The notes below the pieces were generated by a model. That model did no database searches, was not told the DNA's origin, and saw nothing but the letters and a program-made list of their open reading frames with translations. From positions 53,369,318 to 53,433,317 of the forward strand of contig NW_026262593.1 of the NCBI RefSeq assembly GCF_021869535.1: 64,000 nt of DNA, written 5' to 3'. Below are positions 22,166-33,143 of the stretch, piece by piece. The position numbers and the translations under genes were made by a program. Origin of the DNA: Mytilus californianus. Taxonomy: Eukaryota; Mollusca; Bivalvia; Mytilida; Mytilidae. Positions within the stretch are counted from its first letter, which is position 1. Each line of letters begins with the position of its first letter.

Positions 22166-23747
22166 TCGGATGTTAATACATATTATGATTGCATAAATTA
22201 AAACGTAATAATTGTGTTTAAGGATGTGTCTCTTTACTGCCATATCACCAACAATATTGTAACTAGTAAAATTAAAACAGCTATTTCTTCCGTTTTTCAC
22301 ATAATATTTCAAATTTTTCACATAATATTTCAAATATTCCATCTTTGTTGAGTCCGAGAACTGTATCTTTCGATGGTGAATCTACTTCTTTTCCAGACAC
22401 AAACTATATATACTGTATATAGATGGTGTTTTTTGCTCTGTTCTACACGTTCTTTTGTGTGTTGATATGAGTTTTTAGTGAGTGCGGGTGGACATTTGTA
22501 TATAGCGCATTAGCTATCCTACTGTGTAGGGGTGCGCCGATATAGAACGGCGATTCATACCTGTAGAAAGGAAAGGAGAGGTTAAGAAAACTAGTCGGAA
22601 ATACATGCAGCAGTTGATATTAAAGTGTAGAAACGAAGTTCGGTGTTTTTTTTTTTTTTTATAAAATTAATGCATTAAGCTTGCTTTCAGTAACTGCAAT
22701 TATTCTATAAAACTGTAATACATGTATTAAGAACGTATTATTTTCTTCTTCCTCTGTTTTTTTTTGTCATCTTTTAATTGCATTTTCGTATACGTACGAT
22801 GTTGAATGTATTTTTAAGTTGTCTTTTGTTTTGTTTTGTTATTCCATTAACGCTTTAGAAGTGGAAGGGTCGAGTACTAAAATTGCCTGTCTGTAGTCCT
22901 AAACCTGAGCAGTGGTTATCATAGAATATGTTTTCTGTTTCCCCCCTTTGTGGATGGCAGGCACTTGGTAGTATGTTTAATTTATTCGCAACTTGTCTAG
23001 CCCAAAATGTCGTATTTTGTCTGGTTGGTTAAGTAATTGTTGCTTGCTTGAAGTATATATTGATGTCCGTGTTTTGTGGGTTCTTGTATCTGTTGGATTA
23101 TTGCCTCTTGACAAAAACCTCACATCCCCTTTATTTATATGCTCTAAAATGCGTACTAATATTGGTAGCTGTCCATACTTTTTGTCTCCAGTGTACCCGA
23201 TTGTCTTCAGTGTATCCGATTGTTATTCAGAAAACACATGTTGAGAATAAGCAAATTGGTAAAATACATTTCTTGGAAAAATGTTTCCTATCTTTTTTGT
23301 TTGGTCAGATTCATTTTATTTGTTTTCCTCTGTAAACAAAACATGTTACATTGGGATTAGTGTCTGAGGATCGTTTCATCTCCTATACTTGATAGTGTAC
23401 AAAAACAACAAAATTAAGTTAAGGTAGACCATAAAATCAAAATAGCAATTGTTTACTACCTACAGAATTGGAGTACCTACCATAGGATAACTGGAAAAAA
23501 CCTTTAGACCAGTCTAGTATATTTGTGAATAGCTAATAAAAAATTCGTGATTTATCTTATTGACAAGCTAACCCATCAAGAAAACTCTCAAATAATTAAG
23601 CTATAAAATGCCCTCGTGATTAATTAACATTTTCTCCATCAAGAAACAAATGTAATTAAACAGGTTTCCATCTTAAAAATTTTAACGACATGCTTTAACT
23701 AAACAATCCCATTTATTTGTATTTGTCGTAAATTGTCTCAATTATAA
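22166..23747. other. Espin intron 5, left part
   Basis: No gene or clear repeat, apart from a tandem TTTTTCACATAATATTTCAAA pair near 22296-22337 and simple T runs. Two overlapping plus-strand frames near 23000-23330 look like chance frames. Confidence 0.4.
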
Positions 23748-23812
23748 AAAAAGAAGATGTGGTACGATTGCCAATGAGACAACCCTCCACAATAGACCAA
23801 ATGACATCAAGC
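23748..23812 (-). mobile_element. Fragment of LINE 3' end
   Basis: GAAGATGTGGTACGATTGCC then CAATGAGACAACCCTCCAC matches the terminal bases of the retroelement described at 1996-2855. Confidence 0.7.
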
Positions 23813-23900
23813 CTATAATGTTAATAATTCCATTATGCAGTATGCTTTTACTGAAAATTCTGATTTATTTGTAATTTGTAAATTGTCTCATACTTCAATC

Positions 23901-24145
23901 TGATTAAAACACAGATCCTGTATCCAAGCTTTGCTTACAAGGATCTGACAACACTTCGTTTTACTTTCGGTTCTGATATAAAGTATTACACTAGCCAATG
24001 AAATTACACCCTTCAAATTTGTGAAGGTGCGTATTAATCCAATAAAACCAGACAATGCCGAAAGGCCTTTTAAAACAGAAAGTAGAACGGAGCATTTTCA
24101 GATCCTTGTAAGCAAAGCTTGGACACAGGATATGTATTTTAATGA
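23901..24145. mobile_element. 245-bp MITE with ~46-bp TIRs
   Basis: The left arm contains CCAAGCTTTGCTTACAAGGA and the right arm its reverse complement TCCTTGTAAGCAAAGCTTGG; pairing extends outward through ACACAGATCCTGTATCC / GGACACAGGATATGT. The interior is non-coding. A collapsed version of the arms alone is at 48101-48152. Confidence 0.85.
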
Positions 24146-24202
24146 GATAGTCTCAAATTTAATCTGTTATCTATCCTTTTTCTGAGTCTACACCTCTGTT
24201 AC

Positions 24203-24683
24203 CTGAAATTGTATCCGGAGGTAAGTCTGGTGGTTCGTAGTTTTCTGGGTTGATCTGATGCGATTTGTAATTATAAGTTGGTGCTGAGTGGGTTGTAAAA
24301 CTTTCGGTGCTTGACAACGAGTCGTCGTCCTCGGGATAGTCTCGTTCTGGAATGTGAACAGGGGGCTCCTGGTGGACGTAGTGCGAGTTATCACATGCTT
24401 CCGAAGTCACGTGCCTGTCGTTTGGGTTCAGTGAGTCATGCGTCTTGGATGAGTTGTTATTAGTTAAAGAGTCGTGATCTGATTGGCTGAAGTTACTTTG
24501 TGAGGCACGGTTGTAAGTAGGATAATGATTAAAGTGGTTAGAGAAACTATCAGATGCCCGGATGTTAGAAGGTTTCTGGCGATCTGATTGGTTAGTGTGG
24601 TTGCTAGTATTCAGATGATGTATACCGTTACTATTGGTTATGTTGTCCGAGTTTTCTTGAACTAAGAAGTCAGATGATGGAAA
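24203..24683 (-). CDS. ESPN: Espin homologue, exon 5: disordered linker
   Basis: Acceptor TATCTTTCTACAG, phase 0 start (FPSSDFLVQENSDNITNSNG), donor TTTCAG-GTAACA, phase 1 end. The 160 residues are rich in Asn, Ser, His and Asp, with an acidic patch (ERDYPEDDDSLSS) and a small proline cluster (EPPDLPPDTIS). This follows the ankyrin exon in position and phase, but the sequence is too low in complexity to prove homology. An additional exon between this one and exon 4 is possible, because the vertebrate linker just after the ankyrin repeats was not found. Confidence 0.75.
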
Positions 24684-25969
24684 CTGTAGAAAGATAAGAA
24701 AAAGATAAGTTAAAAGCGAATTTGACAAAATAAAAGTTAGAGGAACATAAAATAATCATGAATAGAAAAATAAGAACTAGTATTCAACTTGCTTTTAGAG
24801 ATATTAATATGCAAATACAAGAGTTATTAAATATACATGTATTATATACTAGTAAGTAAGGTCAAATCGAGCCGTTAGTTTTCTCTTTGATATAGTTTAC
24901 ATTATGTAGCCCCATGACCTTTGATATCATATTTAATGCTATAGGCTTTGTTCATTGTTGAAGGCCGTGTGTGTGTCGAATGGACCAAAAATTGAAGAAA
25001 AGAGAATAAGCAGGTGATCAAATATAAAGAATATAGATAATAATGGGCAAAATAAATAAAGAATAGAGAAAAAGTGTCATTAACTTAAAGATTATACCAA
25101 TGCGGACACACCAATCTAGTCCAACCCTCTTTTATTGACAATTCGCATGAGTGATCACAGTGTGGCCTTCAACATGGAGCAAAAACTCTCACCTCAATGC
25201 ATATTAAATACGGCGATTAGCATCGGAATGTAGTCTTTTTAGTCTTATTAAGGCAAGTATTGGAAAATGCAAATATGTTCTCTTGGTAAACAAATATTAT
25301 ATTTATTACATATGTTATTGGCCATTTCAGTGTATAAAAATTAATGTCATTGCTAAAGCCATTGAAAAGAAATAGCCACAACTTTGTGACATTAAGCAGA
25401 AAAAGAAAACACTGATGCAAAATTTACTAAAAAAAAATATTATTTTGTGATTTTGGAGCTCAATACATGAATGTACGTTTCCTTTAAGAGTCAAATTGAT
25501 TTTTTGATTTAGGTGCATGTGTTAGTATACATGCATTCGTTTAAGTGTGTTATCAAACCTGTCAAAGCTGCATGCATGTAGTAATAAAGTATATCATAAG
25601 GCCAAACATAAACATACATGTAGATCTATTTCCTGCCTCCCTACCTACTCTAAAACATTTTATTGACACTTTTGGTTAAGCACTGTTAACGACTAGACAT
25701 CATTGGTTATTCACCATTTAGTCTAGAACTTTTCCCTATATATATATTTATTATACTTCATGTCAAAATGCCAGATTTTGATTGGTTAATGCGAGGGAGA
25801 CAATTTACTCTATCCCATGGCAAATACTATATTACCCTTCACGGAGACGCTTGCTCAAGTGTGCGCTTTAATAAATACGGATGGTTGTTATGTACAAGAC
25901 GACATAGTTTATTACTTTGAATTTGAAATTTAATAAACAGTATTAACAGAACATTCAGTATAATAAATT
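24684..25969. other. Espin intron 4, near exon 5
   Basis: No gene. A short copy of the low-complexity GAATAGAG repeat lies at about 24990-25125, with a TCCAACCCTC edge. A small fragment with GTGGCCTTCAACATGGAGC lies at 25160. Confidence 0.4.
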
Positions 25970-26150
25970 AAATAACACATATCTGAGAGTGTGATAGAGC
26001 AGATTATTATATAAATAACACATAGCTGAAAGGGTGATAGAGCAGATTGTTACCCCGAGAAAACATTGTCAACTGAGGTTGACAATGTCTTTTCGAGGGG
26101 TAACAATCTGCTCTATCACCCTTTCAGCTATGTGTTATTTATATAATAGT
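25970..26150. repeat. Near-perfect palindrome, ~65-bp arms
   Basis: Left arm about 26007-26073 and right arm about 26079-26147 with a loop of about five bases. Both arms contain GGTGATAGAGCAGATTGTTA or its exact complement. An extra, diverged copy of the outer arm (TCTGAGAGTGTGATAGAGCA) precedes it at about 25982. It is non-coding and lies in espin intron 4. Confidence 0.9.
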
Positions 26151-26609
26151 CTACTAGTATATAGAATACTTTTCCTAAACTATAATTGTTTAGCCTACCT
26201 ATCTACCCTCTGTTTTCTACCGAGCAGGTAGGATACAAATTTGTTGGACTAATATTTATTGATTTGTTCCAAATATTTCTTTCAGTCAGGAGGCAGGAAA
26301 CGAATATATATATTTGTTGGTCTAATATGCATGGTTATGTACCAATACCCTCTACTCTAGCTATACTTGGGGCAACGTAATTAGCTGCACGACACAGATA
26401 ATGCAATAAAAGGTCATCCCATTGCTGAAATAAGGTTACGGCGATTATACGAGACAAGATACTGTTTAAATTATAAAGCAAATGTCATTAACTGACATAA
26501 AATAAATTATTATATTAAGCTAAACACCGTCTAAGATATAATCCGACCAACACTATTGTCTTTCTCTCTATATAGCGAACGTGAGACTCTGTTCATTTTT
26601 ATAAAAAAC

Positions 26610-26815
26610 AAGGGCGAAGTATACCAAAGGGACATTCAAATTTACAAGCCGAAAATTAAACTGACAACGCCATTGCCAAAAAAGAAAACGACAAAAAGGC
26701 AAACAACAGTTCTCAAAACACAACATAGAAAACTAAACATTTACATGTAGCAACACGAACACATGCACCAAAAACTGGGGGTGATCTCATTACATGTGGT
26801 CCAAAATCAAGAAAT
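26610..26815 (+). repeat. Dispersed A-rich repeat
   Basis: AGTATACCAAAGGGACATTC at the start and CAACATAGAAAACTAAAC, CAACACGAAC and ACTGGGGGTGATCTCA toward the end also occur at 62240-62440. The frame in it is a by-product of A-richness. Confidence 0.65.
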
Positions 26816-27239
26816 TATAAGTTCACATTCAGTGGTGTAATGTCTTATTGTATAGGCTTTTATCCTCTTATGTTTATATCTTGAGATAATATTTTTAGTT
26901 ATTACTATTATTATCATGATACTACACGTTAATACACACTTGGTCATAAGTTAATTCTTAAATGTTTTCGGGTCTTTGTACAACACTGCTGCCTAGCTAG
27001 GGTTGGAAATATGATTTTCGAAAGGGGCATAATTCCGAAAAACGGAAGATAAAGCGCGGAGCGGAACGAGGCGAAAACATTGTTTGACGATTTTATACAA
27101 ACAATTTTAAATTAAAGAAGGGTTAACGCCTTCTACGCCACATCCTCCGAATCCAACACTTCTGCCACTGAGAGTGCCGAAATTGGCAATAAATAATTTG
27201 TAGTTATTTTTTACCTCTTTCTAGCTAACTAAGGATTTT
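26816..27239. other. Espin intron 4, unique part
   Basis: No gene. A GC-richer patch with CGGAAGATAAAGCGCGGAGC lies near 27042. Confidence 0.35.
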
Positions 27240-27425
27240 CTTATCCCACGGATTTATTACCTTAGCCGTATTTGGCACAACTTTTGGAATTTTGGGTCCT
27301 CAATGCTCTTTAACTTTGTACTTGTTTGGCTTTATAACTATTTTGATCTGAGCGTCACTGATGAGTCTTATGTAGACGAAACGCGAGTCTGGCGTATTAA
27401 ATTATAATCCTGGTACCTTTGATAA
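27240..27425 (+). repeat. Hammerhead-bearing repeat, copy 3 (best preserved)
   Basis: Begins TAAGGATTTTCTTATCC and ends AATCCTGGTACCTTTGATAA, as in copies at 4996 and 6195. The ribozyme lies near its 3' side. Confidence 0.85.
27352..27395 (+). ncRNA. Hammerhead ribozyme, near-complete
   Basis: All core parts are in order. Helix I pairs GCGTCA (27352-27357) with TGGCGT (27390-27395), including wobbles. CTGATGA is at 27358-27364. Helix II pairs GTCT (27365-27368) with AGAC (27374-27377). GAAA is at 27378-27381. The GTC cleavage triplet ends at 27389. Helix III (ACGCGAGT, 27381-27388) is almost self-complementary and loopless, as in minimal hammerheads that act as dimers; one mismatch weakens it here. 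Identification is from base pairing read by eye. Confidence 0.65.
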
Positions 27426-29640
27426 CTATCTATTAGTAAACACGACATTTTTTCCTGTTTCTTCTATATCTTGAATAATATGGTATGAAATCTTATTTGG
27501 TTGCATTGATTTCCAACACTAAATGCATATCTTAAGAGAGCTTTAGCTTTAAAAAAAGTTTTTTTTAAACAGACTGCATACTTTAGGAGGAGGGGTAATA
27601 ACCATCACATTTATAATTTTTTATTTAATGGACTGCTAGTTTTAAAATGACTGCTTACGAAATGTTAATTTTTATTTGTCTATATTTTTCTAATCTTTAT
27701 TTATTTGTCTACATTGGCAATGTGTTTTGATAGTTATGAAAGCGATCTAATTCTCAACACAAGGTAAGTACAACAAAAATGTTCTAGTAGCTATTTTTTC
27801 ATGATGAAGTGATCCTTAACTTATGACCGATTATATATAATTTATGAAAAGTATGTACTAGTTTTAAGTACTAATATATAATTTTTTAGCAAGGAAAGAT
27901 ATTAAATGTTATGTTGAAGTATTTTTTATCTGACATTGAAAAAGCGACCTGATATTCTGTGTCGACTTTGAGATATGACCTTTTTCTAAAACAACAATAG
28001 AGACTGTTCTTTAAGGAAGTATAATTTATTCGTATGTCTCTCAAGGAGAGTTTTTAAATACCATTGCTATATATCTATATATAGACCAATAATATATTAT
28101 ATACATCTAAGGAAATAAATATAACTTTAAAGCAATATGGGACAAAACATAATAAAATCAAATTTGTAAAGACTGGGGAGATTGTTTACAAGAAATGCTT
28201 GCACGTAAACTGGTAACACAATATTATGTTTTGAAACGGGGTTGATTGTAAAGCGCTGAATCTCGTTATTTTATCACAAATCAACTTAAATCGAATATAT
28301 ATATATGGTCCAGCAGTGGACAATAAATACATGACTGGGTGTATGTATTATAACTTATAACATCATCTCAGAATCGAACATCTACTGTGATAAAAATGAT
28401 TTCTAAACACAAACTAAATATCGATGTTAAAACTAGGCTGCACATATTTCTTTATTTCCTTGGTTTTTTTTTCGGTCAAAAAACGCGTTTGAAATGCCCA
28501 TCAAAAACAGATTTTGATGCACGAACATTCAAATCAAACTTATAATGTATATACAAAGTCAATATTATGATGTTCTTACTGTAATATATTCTACTTACAG
28601 GTAAAATGAACTAGCTAACTCCAGTGAAATCAAACAGGTGAGACCGAAGGATAGTCTACCGTTCATTATTAAAGACAATACATAATTAATAATAAATTGT
28701 CTAATTAATTTTATTATTCTTCTTTGATCAGACCATAATTTTTTGTAGTTGCTTTTTTTACCTTCAATCTTGTATTAATTAATGCTGCATTTGGAATCAC
28801 CTATGGTCAAAAAGTTGGGTTTTTTTTCTTCTAAAAAGTGGTATGACCCAAATTCATTCACAAGTTCAAAATCCGAAAGTTTATTAAACTAAGTGATTTT
28901 TTTGTACTTTAGATTCATTCAACAACTTTACATACACCCATAAAATATAATTGTTATTGTGTTTTTTTGTAAAAGGTTGCATTAAATGAAATCAAAATGA
29001 ATAAAAAAAATTCTAAGAAGTTAAGCACTCCAACTAACGAACTACCTCTAAAGAATATTTCTTTTGGTTAGGAATGTCCTTTTCATTTCAAAATTGGTGT
29101 TGAAACATATTTAGGTATTGCCAATTACTAACTAGACTAAAAGCTAAAAAAAAAAATACGCCATCATATGGTTACAATCGTAAAGATCATATACAAACTG
29201 ATACTTCAGATTTTAGACTAACCGAAGAACTGTGACCCTAGTGTGAAAAACTGGTCCTACCTCTTTGATTGTGGAGTTCTTCCTGCTGCGAAAATGCCCT
29301 CAATGCCGTGTCATTTTAACCTTCCCTTTTTGACAGCTATAAATGTACTTAAATTACTGAGTCGACAAATTTTATGCTTATTATTATAATCCGGGCCGTA
29401 TGCCAGTGAGGATTTATGAAATGACAAGAACTCAAATTTAGACTATTCTGGCAGTTTTTATAGTTTTTAGTCCTGAAGGAAATATATGTAAAACAAAATT
29501 CAAAAATGTAAATATTTGTGTCTGACCAGACTAATCTGTTTCTCAATATCTGAAGGATGTTACTTGAGAGATTTATAATACCTTTGGGACGACGATTTTA
29601 GTTCATGATTATTCATAAATCAATTCTAATCATGCTTTCT
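27426..29640. other. Espin intron 4, long AT-rich part
   Basis: No gene or clear repeat apart from AT microsatellite-like stretches (28065-28110, 28290-28305). Confidence 0.4.
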
Positions 29641-29855
29641 CCCTAGGACTGCAAAGCAAATACATGTACACGTATGAACAGTGCACGCACTGAGATGACT
29701 CGCCTGAGAAAGACTGAACCACGCTGAAAACTTAACCTTAATCTGTGATCCAGAAAATGAGGTCAAGGTCAGTTGAACCGTGTCTATCTGACACTGAAAA
29801 CCTTGCAAGGATCCCATATACCAAATAGCGTTTATGCTATTACTTTTAATAAGTG

Positions 29856-30014
29856 CAGTGGCGGATCTAGGGTGGGAGGGGGGGGATGGCGTACGCAACA
29901 TTTAGATCGCCAATTTTTTTTTCAAATCTCATTTTTTTTCACGAGATAATATAATTTTTTTGTTTAATATCGTCCAAATTTTTTTCCCTCGGTAAAATCC
30001 TGGATTCTTCCCCT
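29856..30014. mobile_element. CAGTGGCGGAT-type MITE
   Basis: Left end GCAGTGGCGGATCTAG; right end diverged (ATCCTGGATTCTTCCCC). Interior contains GCGTACGC and poly-T. Same family as the copies at 31710, 40819, 41559 and 62529. Confidence 0.7.
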
Positions 30015-30499
30015 TGAAGTAATACAAAGTGACAAAAATCTATACGGCATTTTAGCAGTTGCTGAACCATGAAAATGAGATTAAAGGCAACAGATCGAAA
30101 CTTTGTTACATAAGGTATATCTATACTTGTTTGTGAAGCATCCTGGTCGTCTACATTCTGAATATAAAGCTTTATACAAATAGTTTACGACGTAATGGTC
30201 GGATAAGCATCCATGAGGTCATCCATATGTCTCGAATTTCTGCAAAGGCTTGACAAAAATGTTGAATACGGACCAAAATTGCACCTTGCAAAAGTGAACC
30301 CACGGATCTATCCGACTAGTTGAACTATTTTTCAGCTCTTTCCTAACACGGGGCACCACATTTAAAGAAACCATTCCGACCAGACATGACTGCTTTTTTA
30401 TTACTTCCAAGCGACTTAAGAGCCGACCATATTTGAATGTTGAAGTCGTCTTTGGCGGATGCATACATCATCCACGCAAGACCTCTGATCCTTTACTAG
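30015..30499. other. Gene-free part of espin intron 4 with balanced base content
   Basis: A minus-strand frame of 81 codons (30464-30219) stands out because base content is less AT-rich than its surroundings, but I recognise no protein family in it. A decayed retroelement piece is possible. Confidence 0.3.
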
Positions 30500-30780
30500 C
30501 TTCAACAGTAAACTGTTTGACCGGTAACACAAAGGATTATTGAATGATGGATAGGTGGATGTTTAACATACAATGGAAAATTTGAAATACAAGACCGACA
30601 TGCTGAGTCGGATTTTAAACATGCTTGTTCTCGCAGGAAGACATGTCACTCTGATGTGCTTAGCGGAGAATCAGCAAATACAAATTTTCAAGTCTTTAGG
30701 ATGACCCGGCCGGGATCGAAGCTGCCATCTCTTGCATTTGATACGAGCACGCTTAATGGACCTCCCATAAAATTTGAGTC
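30500..30780 (-). mobile_element. Possible tRNA-headed SINE
   Basis: On the minus strand a B-box-like GCTTCGATCCCGGCCGGGTC (about 30723-30704) follows GAGATGGCA and precedes an unrelated body with a CGACTCAGCATGTCGG element. The A box is unclear. Confidence 0.4.
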
Positions 30781-30887
30781 AAAGTGACATGTTTATACAT
30801 TGTATAACAATTCAATCAAGATCTGTAAGCTGCGAACTACATTCAGCAGGATGTAAGAACGAGTTAATATACATTAATGAACTAATA

Positions 30888-31190
30888 TAAAAAAATAATA
30901 AGATGTAGTATGATTGCAAATGAGACTACTATCCACCAGAGTTCAAATGACGTGGAGATAAGTACTTGCACTGTATATGTCACCGTACGGCCTTCAACAA
31001 TGAAAACAAAACGCAGCGTATTGCAGCTGTAAAAGGCCAAAGACATGAAAAATGTGAAACAATTCACGCGAAAAAACTAGCGGCCTCATTTATAAAAATA
31101 CAATTTGCGAAAAAAAAATGTGACAGACATGAACGAACATCGACCTCTTAATTACAGACACCTGACTTGGAACAGACACATAGAGAATAC
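30888..31190 (-). mobile_element. LINE 3' end copy
   Basis: Shares AAGATGTAGTATGATTGCAA, CCGTACGGCCTTCAACAATG and CACCTGACTTGGAACAGACA with the copy at 1996-2460 and, inverted, with 61425-61967. Diverged and non-coding. Confidence 0.7.
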
Positions 31191-31599
31191 GTGAACTATA
31201 TGTATATTTGTATATATCCTCTCTCTGACTCCATAATGCTCATACCGAAACTTACTTTTTTATATAGTGATATTCTGATTGCATTTTACTTTTACATACA
31301 CAGTCATGTTAAGCTAAAATCCTAACATTGTTTATTACTTACCTTTGACAACAAACAATTTATTCAGTGTTATATATCATATTTACATTACGTAAAATAC
31401 AACATCTGTTATTAGTAAATGATGTAAAATCATTAATTATTCCGTTTTTTCTAGGACTTAACCCATGAAATCGATTTAATCATCAATAAATAACAGTATC
31501 TACATATCTATGGAGGTTGAAATCAAAAGCCTAAAGGTGTAAATATAACAACAATACATTTCCTACAAGTGAGTTTAGATTGGGTGTTATCATTTATGT

Positions 31600-31930
31600 A
31601 TTCTCAAATTTTGTATGCCATTTTCCTGTATTTTTTTCCCCAATTATTGCCTTTTCTCAATTCCCTTTTTTTTTCGCCAATTTTCTGTATTCTTTATGTT
31701 AACTATTTTCAGTGGCGGATTCAGGGGGCGAAGAGGTCTTGCGCCCCCTTTTTCGATTGGAAAAATATATAATTTTTAGCATAAAATCGTCCAAAAAGTT
31801 CTCTCTCTGCACGGCGATATATCATCGGTTTTCTGCTAGAACGCCACCTTTCAAAAAACCCAGATTCGCCCCTGATTATTTTCTCTTCTGTAAACCCAAT
31901 CCAGACCCTCATAAGGGATATCCTCTTTAA
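31600..31930 (+). repeat. Low-complexity repeat split by a MITE
   Basis: TTCTCAATTCCC and TTTTCTGTATTCTTTATG units precede, and ATTTTCTCTTCTGTAAACCC plus CCAGACCCTCA follow, the MITE at 31710-31874. The usual closing edge lies beyond the MITE, so the MITE inserted into this repeat. Confidence 0.7.
31710..31874. mobile_element. CAGTGGCGGATTC MITE, nested
   Basis: Ends CAGTGGCGGATTCAGGGG and CCAGATTCGCCCCTG form TIRs of about 15 bases. Interior has GCGCCCCC and poly-A/T blocks like the 41559 copy. Confidence 0.85.
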
Positions 31931-32258
31931 AGATTTGTCCAGATTTGTCCATGTCAACTGAAATTTGAAATTAAGCTTGTTGCCTTTGGGTTTGTCTTTT
32001 TTTTTTGTCGTTTAATTCCACTTTAAGCGTACTTTGCTTTTACATGGCGACCAGTTATATTGGTGAAGGAAGCCCGAGTACCGGGGAAGAACCCCGACGT
32101 TAGGCAAGAAAACTGGCTGAATCCTTGTCAATAAACGAGTCGAACACATCACCGCATGATTTGTCACGTTATTTCCATCTATATTTACCGACAGATTATC
32201 TTCAGTTAGTTTTTTGGTTCAGTAATGAACAATACTGCATGGTGATGTTTAATGGTTA
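31931..32258. other. Espin intron 4 between repeats
   Basis: A short unique stretch with no gene. Confidence 0.35.
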
Positions 32259-33143
32259 CTAGAACACACCCGCGAAATCGCGGGTATTTAGAGTTTGATT
32301 GAAAGTATGTAAACTGTTGTAGGATGAATTTTTGTAAAAGATTTTATGTCTGGAGAATTTCAGAAAAGGTATCAAACTGAGTCATAGGCACTTGGAGACA
32401 CGACAATTATTTTAAGTCCTCTCCCTTTTTTCCAAAGTCCGTTATTTGTTTTCCTCTCTGTTAAATTCCATGATTTTCGCGTTTCTGTATACTATGAACA
32501 TACATATATAATTATAATATAAATAAAGTGTATTTGCTATTGACTATCAATTCCAAGTTTCTTCTCCACGGCGATCACTGCTATATTATATAGAGAGTTT
32601 CTAAATATCATAGGATTATAATCATAGTATACATGCAGAATAACGCGAAAATAATTGTCCTGTCCCCGAGTAATTATGTAAATTATGTTTATAGAGGGGA
32701 GTAAAGGGGGGGGTGGTATCTGCACGGAAGAACGCGAAATAAAATGGCCATTTCACGATGAGCGAAAAATTAAAAATTTCTTGCACGTTGATCTTTTTAT
32801 CGATTTCAAGAAGCACGGTGAATAACGAACCTTTTTCACGGCTGCACGTGAAATAAAAAGTGGCAAAACACGTTGCACGAAAATAACCCTTTACCCCCTC
32901 TTTTAAAGTTTAAAATCGGAAGTCTTGGGTATCACTTAAAAGTCGGTCTGATGACGGAAACAATATCCGGATGGCTTTTTCTTCGTTTTTCTCCCAAAAT
33001 AACCCAAACTGAATAATCATAAGAATGGATGACAAATGCGACTATGCATGGTACCTATAGGACACAGAGGCATGATGATTCATTTATTGGGGAAGGAAGA
33101 GAAGCGACACACAAAATGAGGTCTTCTCGTTTAATAGTATAGA
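32259..33143 (-). mobile_element. Non-autonomous Helitron, 885 bp
   Basis: Read on the minus strand it opens with TCTATACTATTAAACGAG (5'-TC end) and closes with the hairpin CCCGCGATTTCGCGGG, six bases, then CTAG followed by host T. These are the structural marks of Helitron ends (5' TC, 3' hairpin plus CTRR, insertion before T). There is no Rep/helicase frame, so it is non-autonomous. The copy at 57072-58270 shares both ends and long internal blocks. Confidence 0.8.

Noticed and set aside
29640-29850. 91-codon minus-strand protein
   Set aside because: It starts within the MITE at 29856 and runs through sequence resembling a GGTCAAGGTCA-type dispersed repeat; composition is not protein-like.
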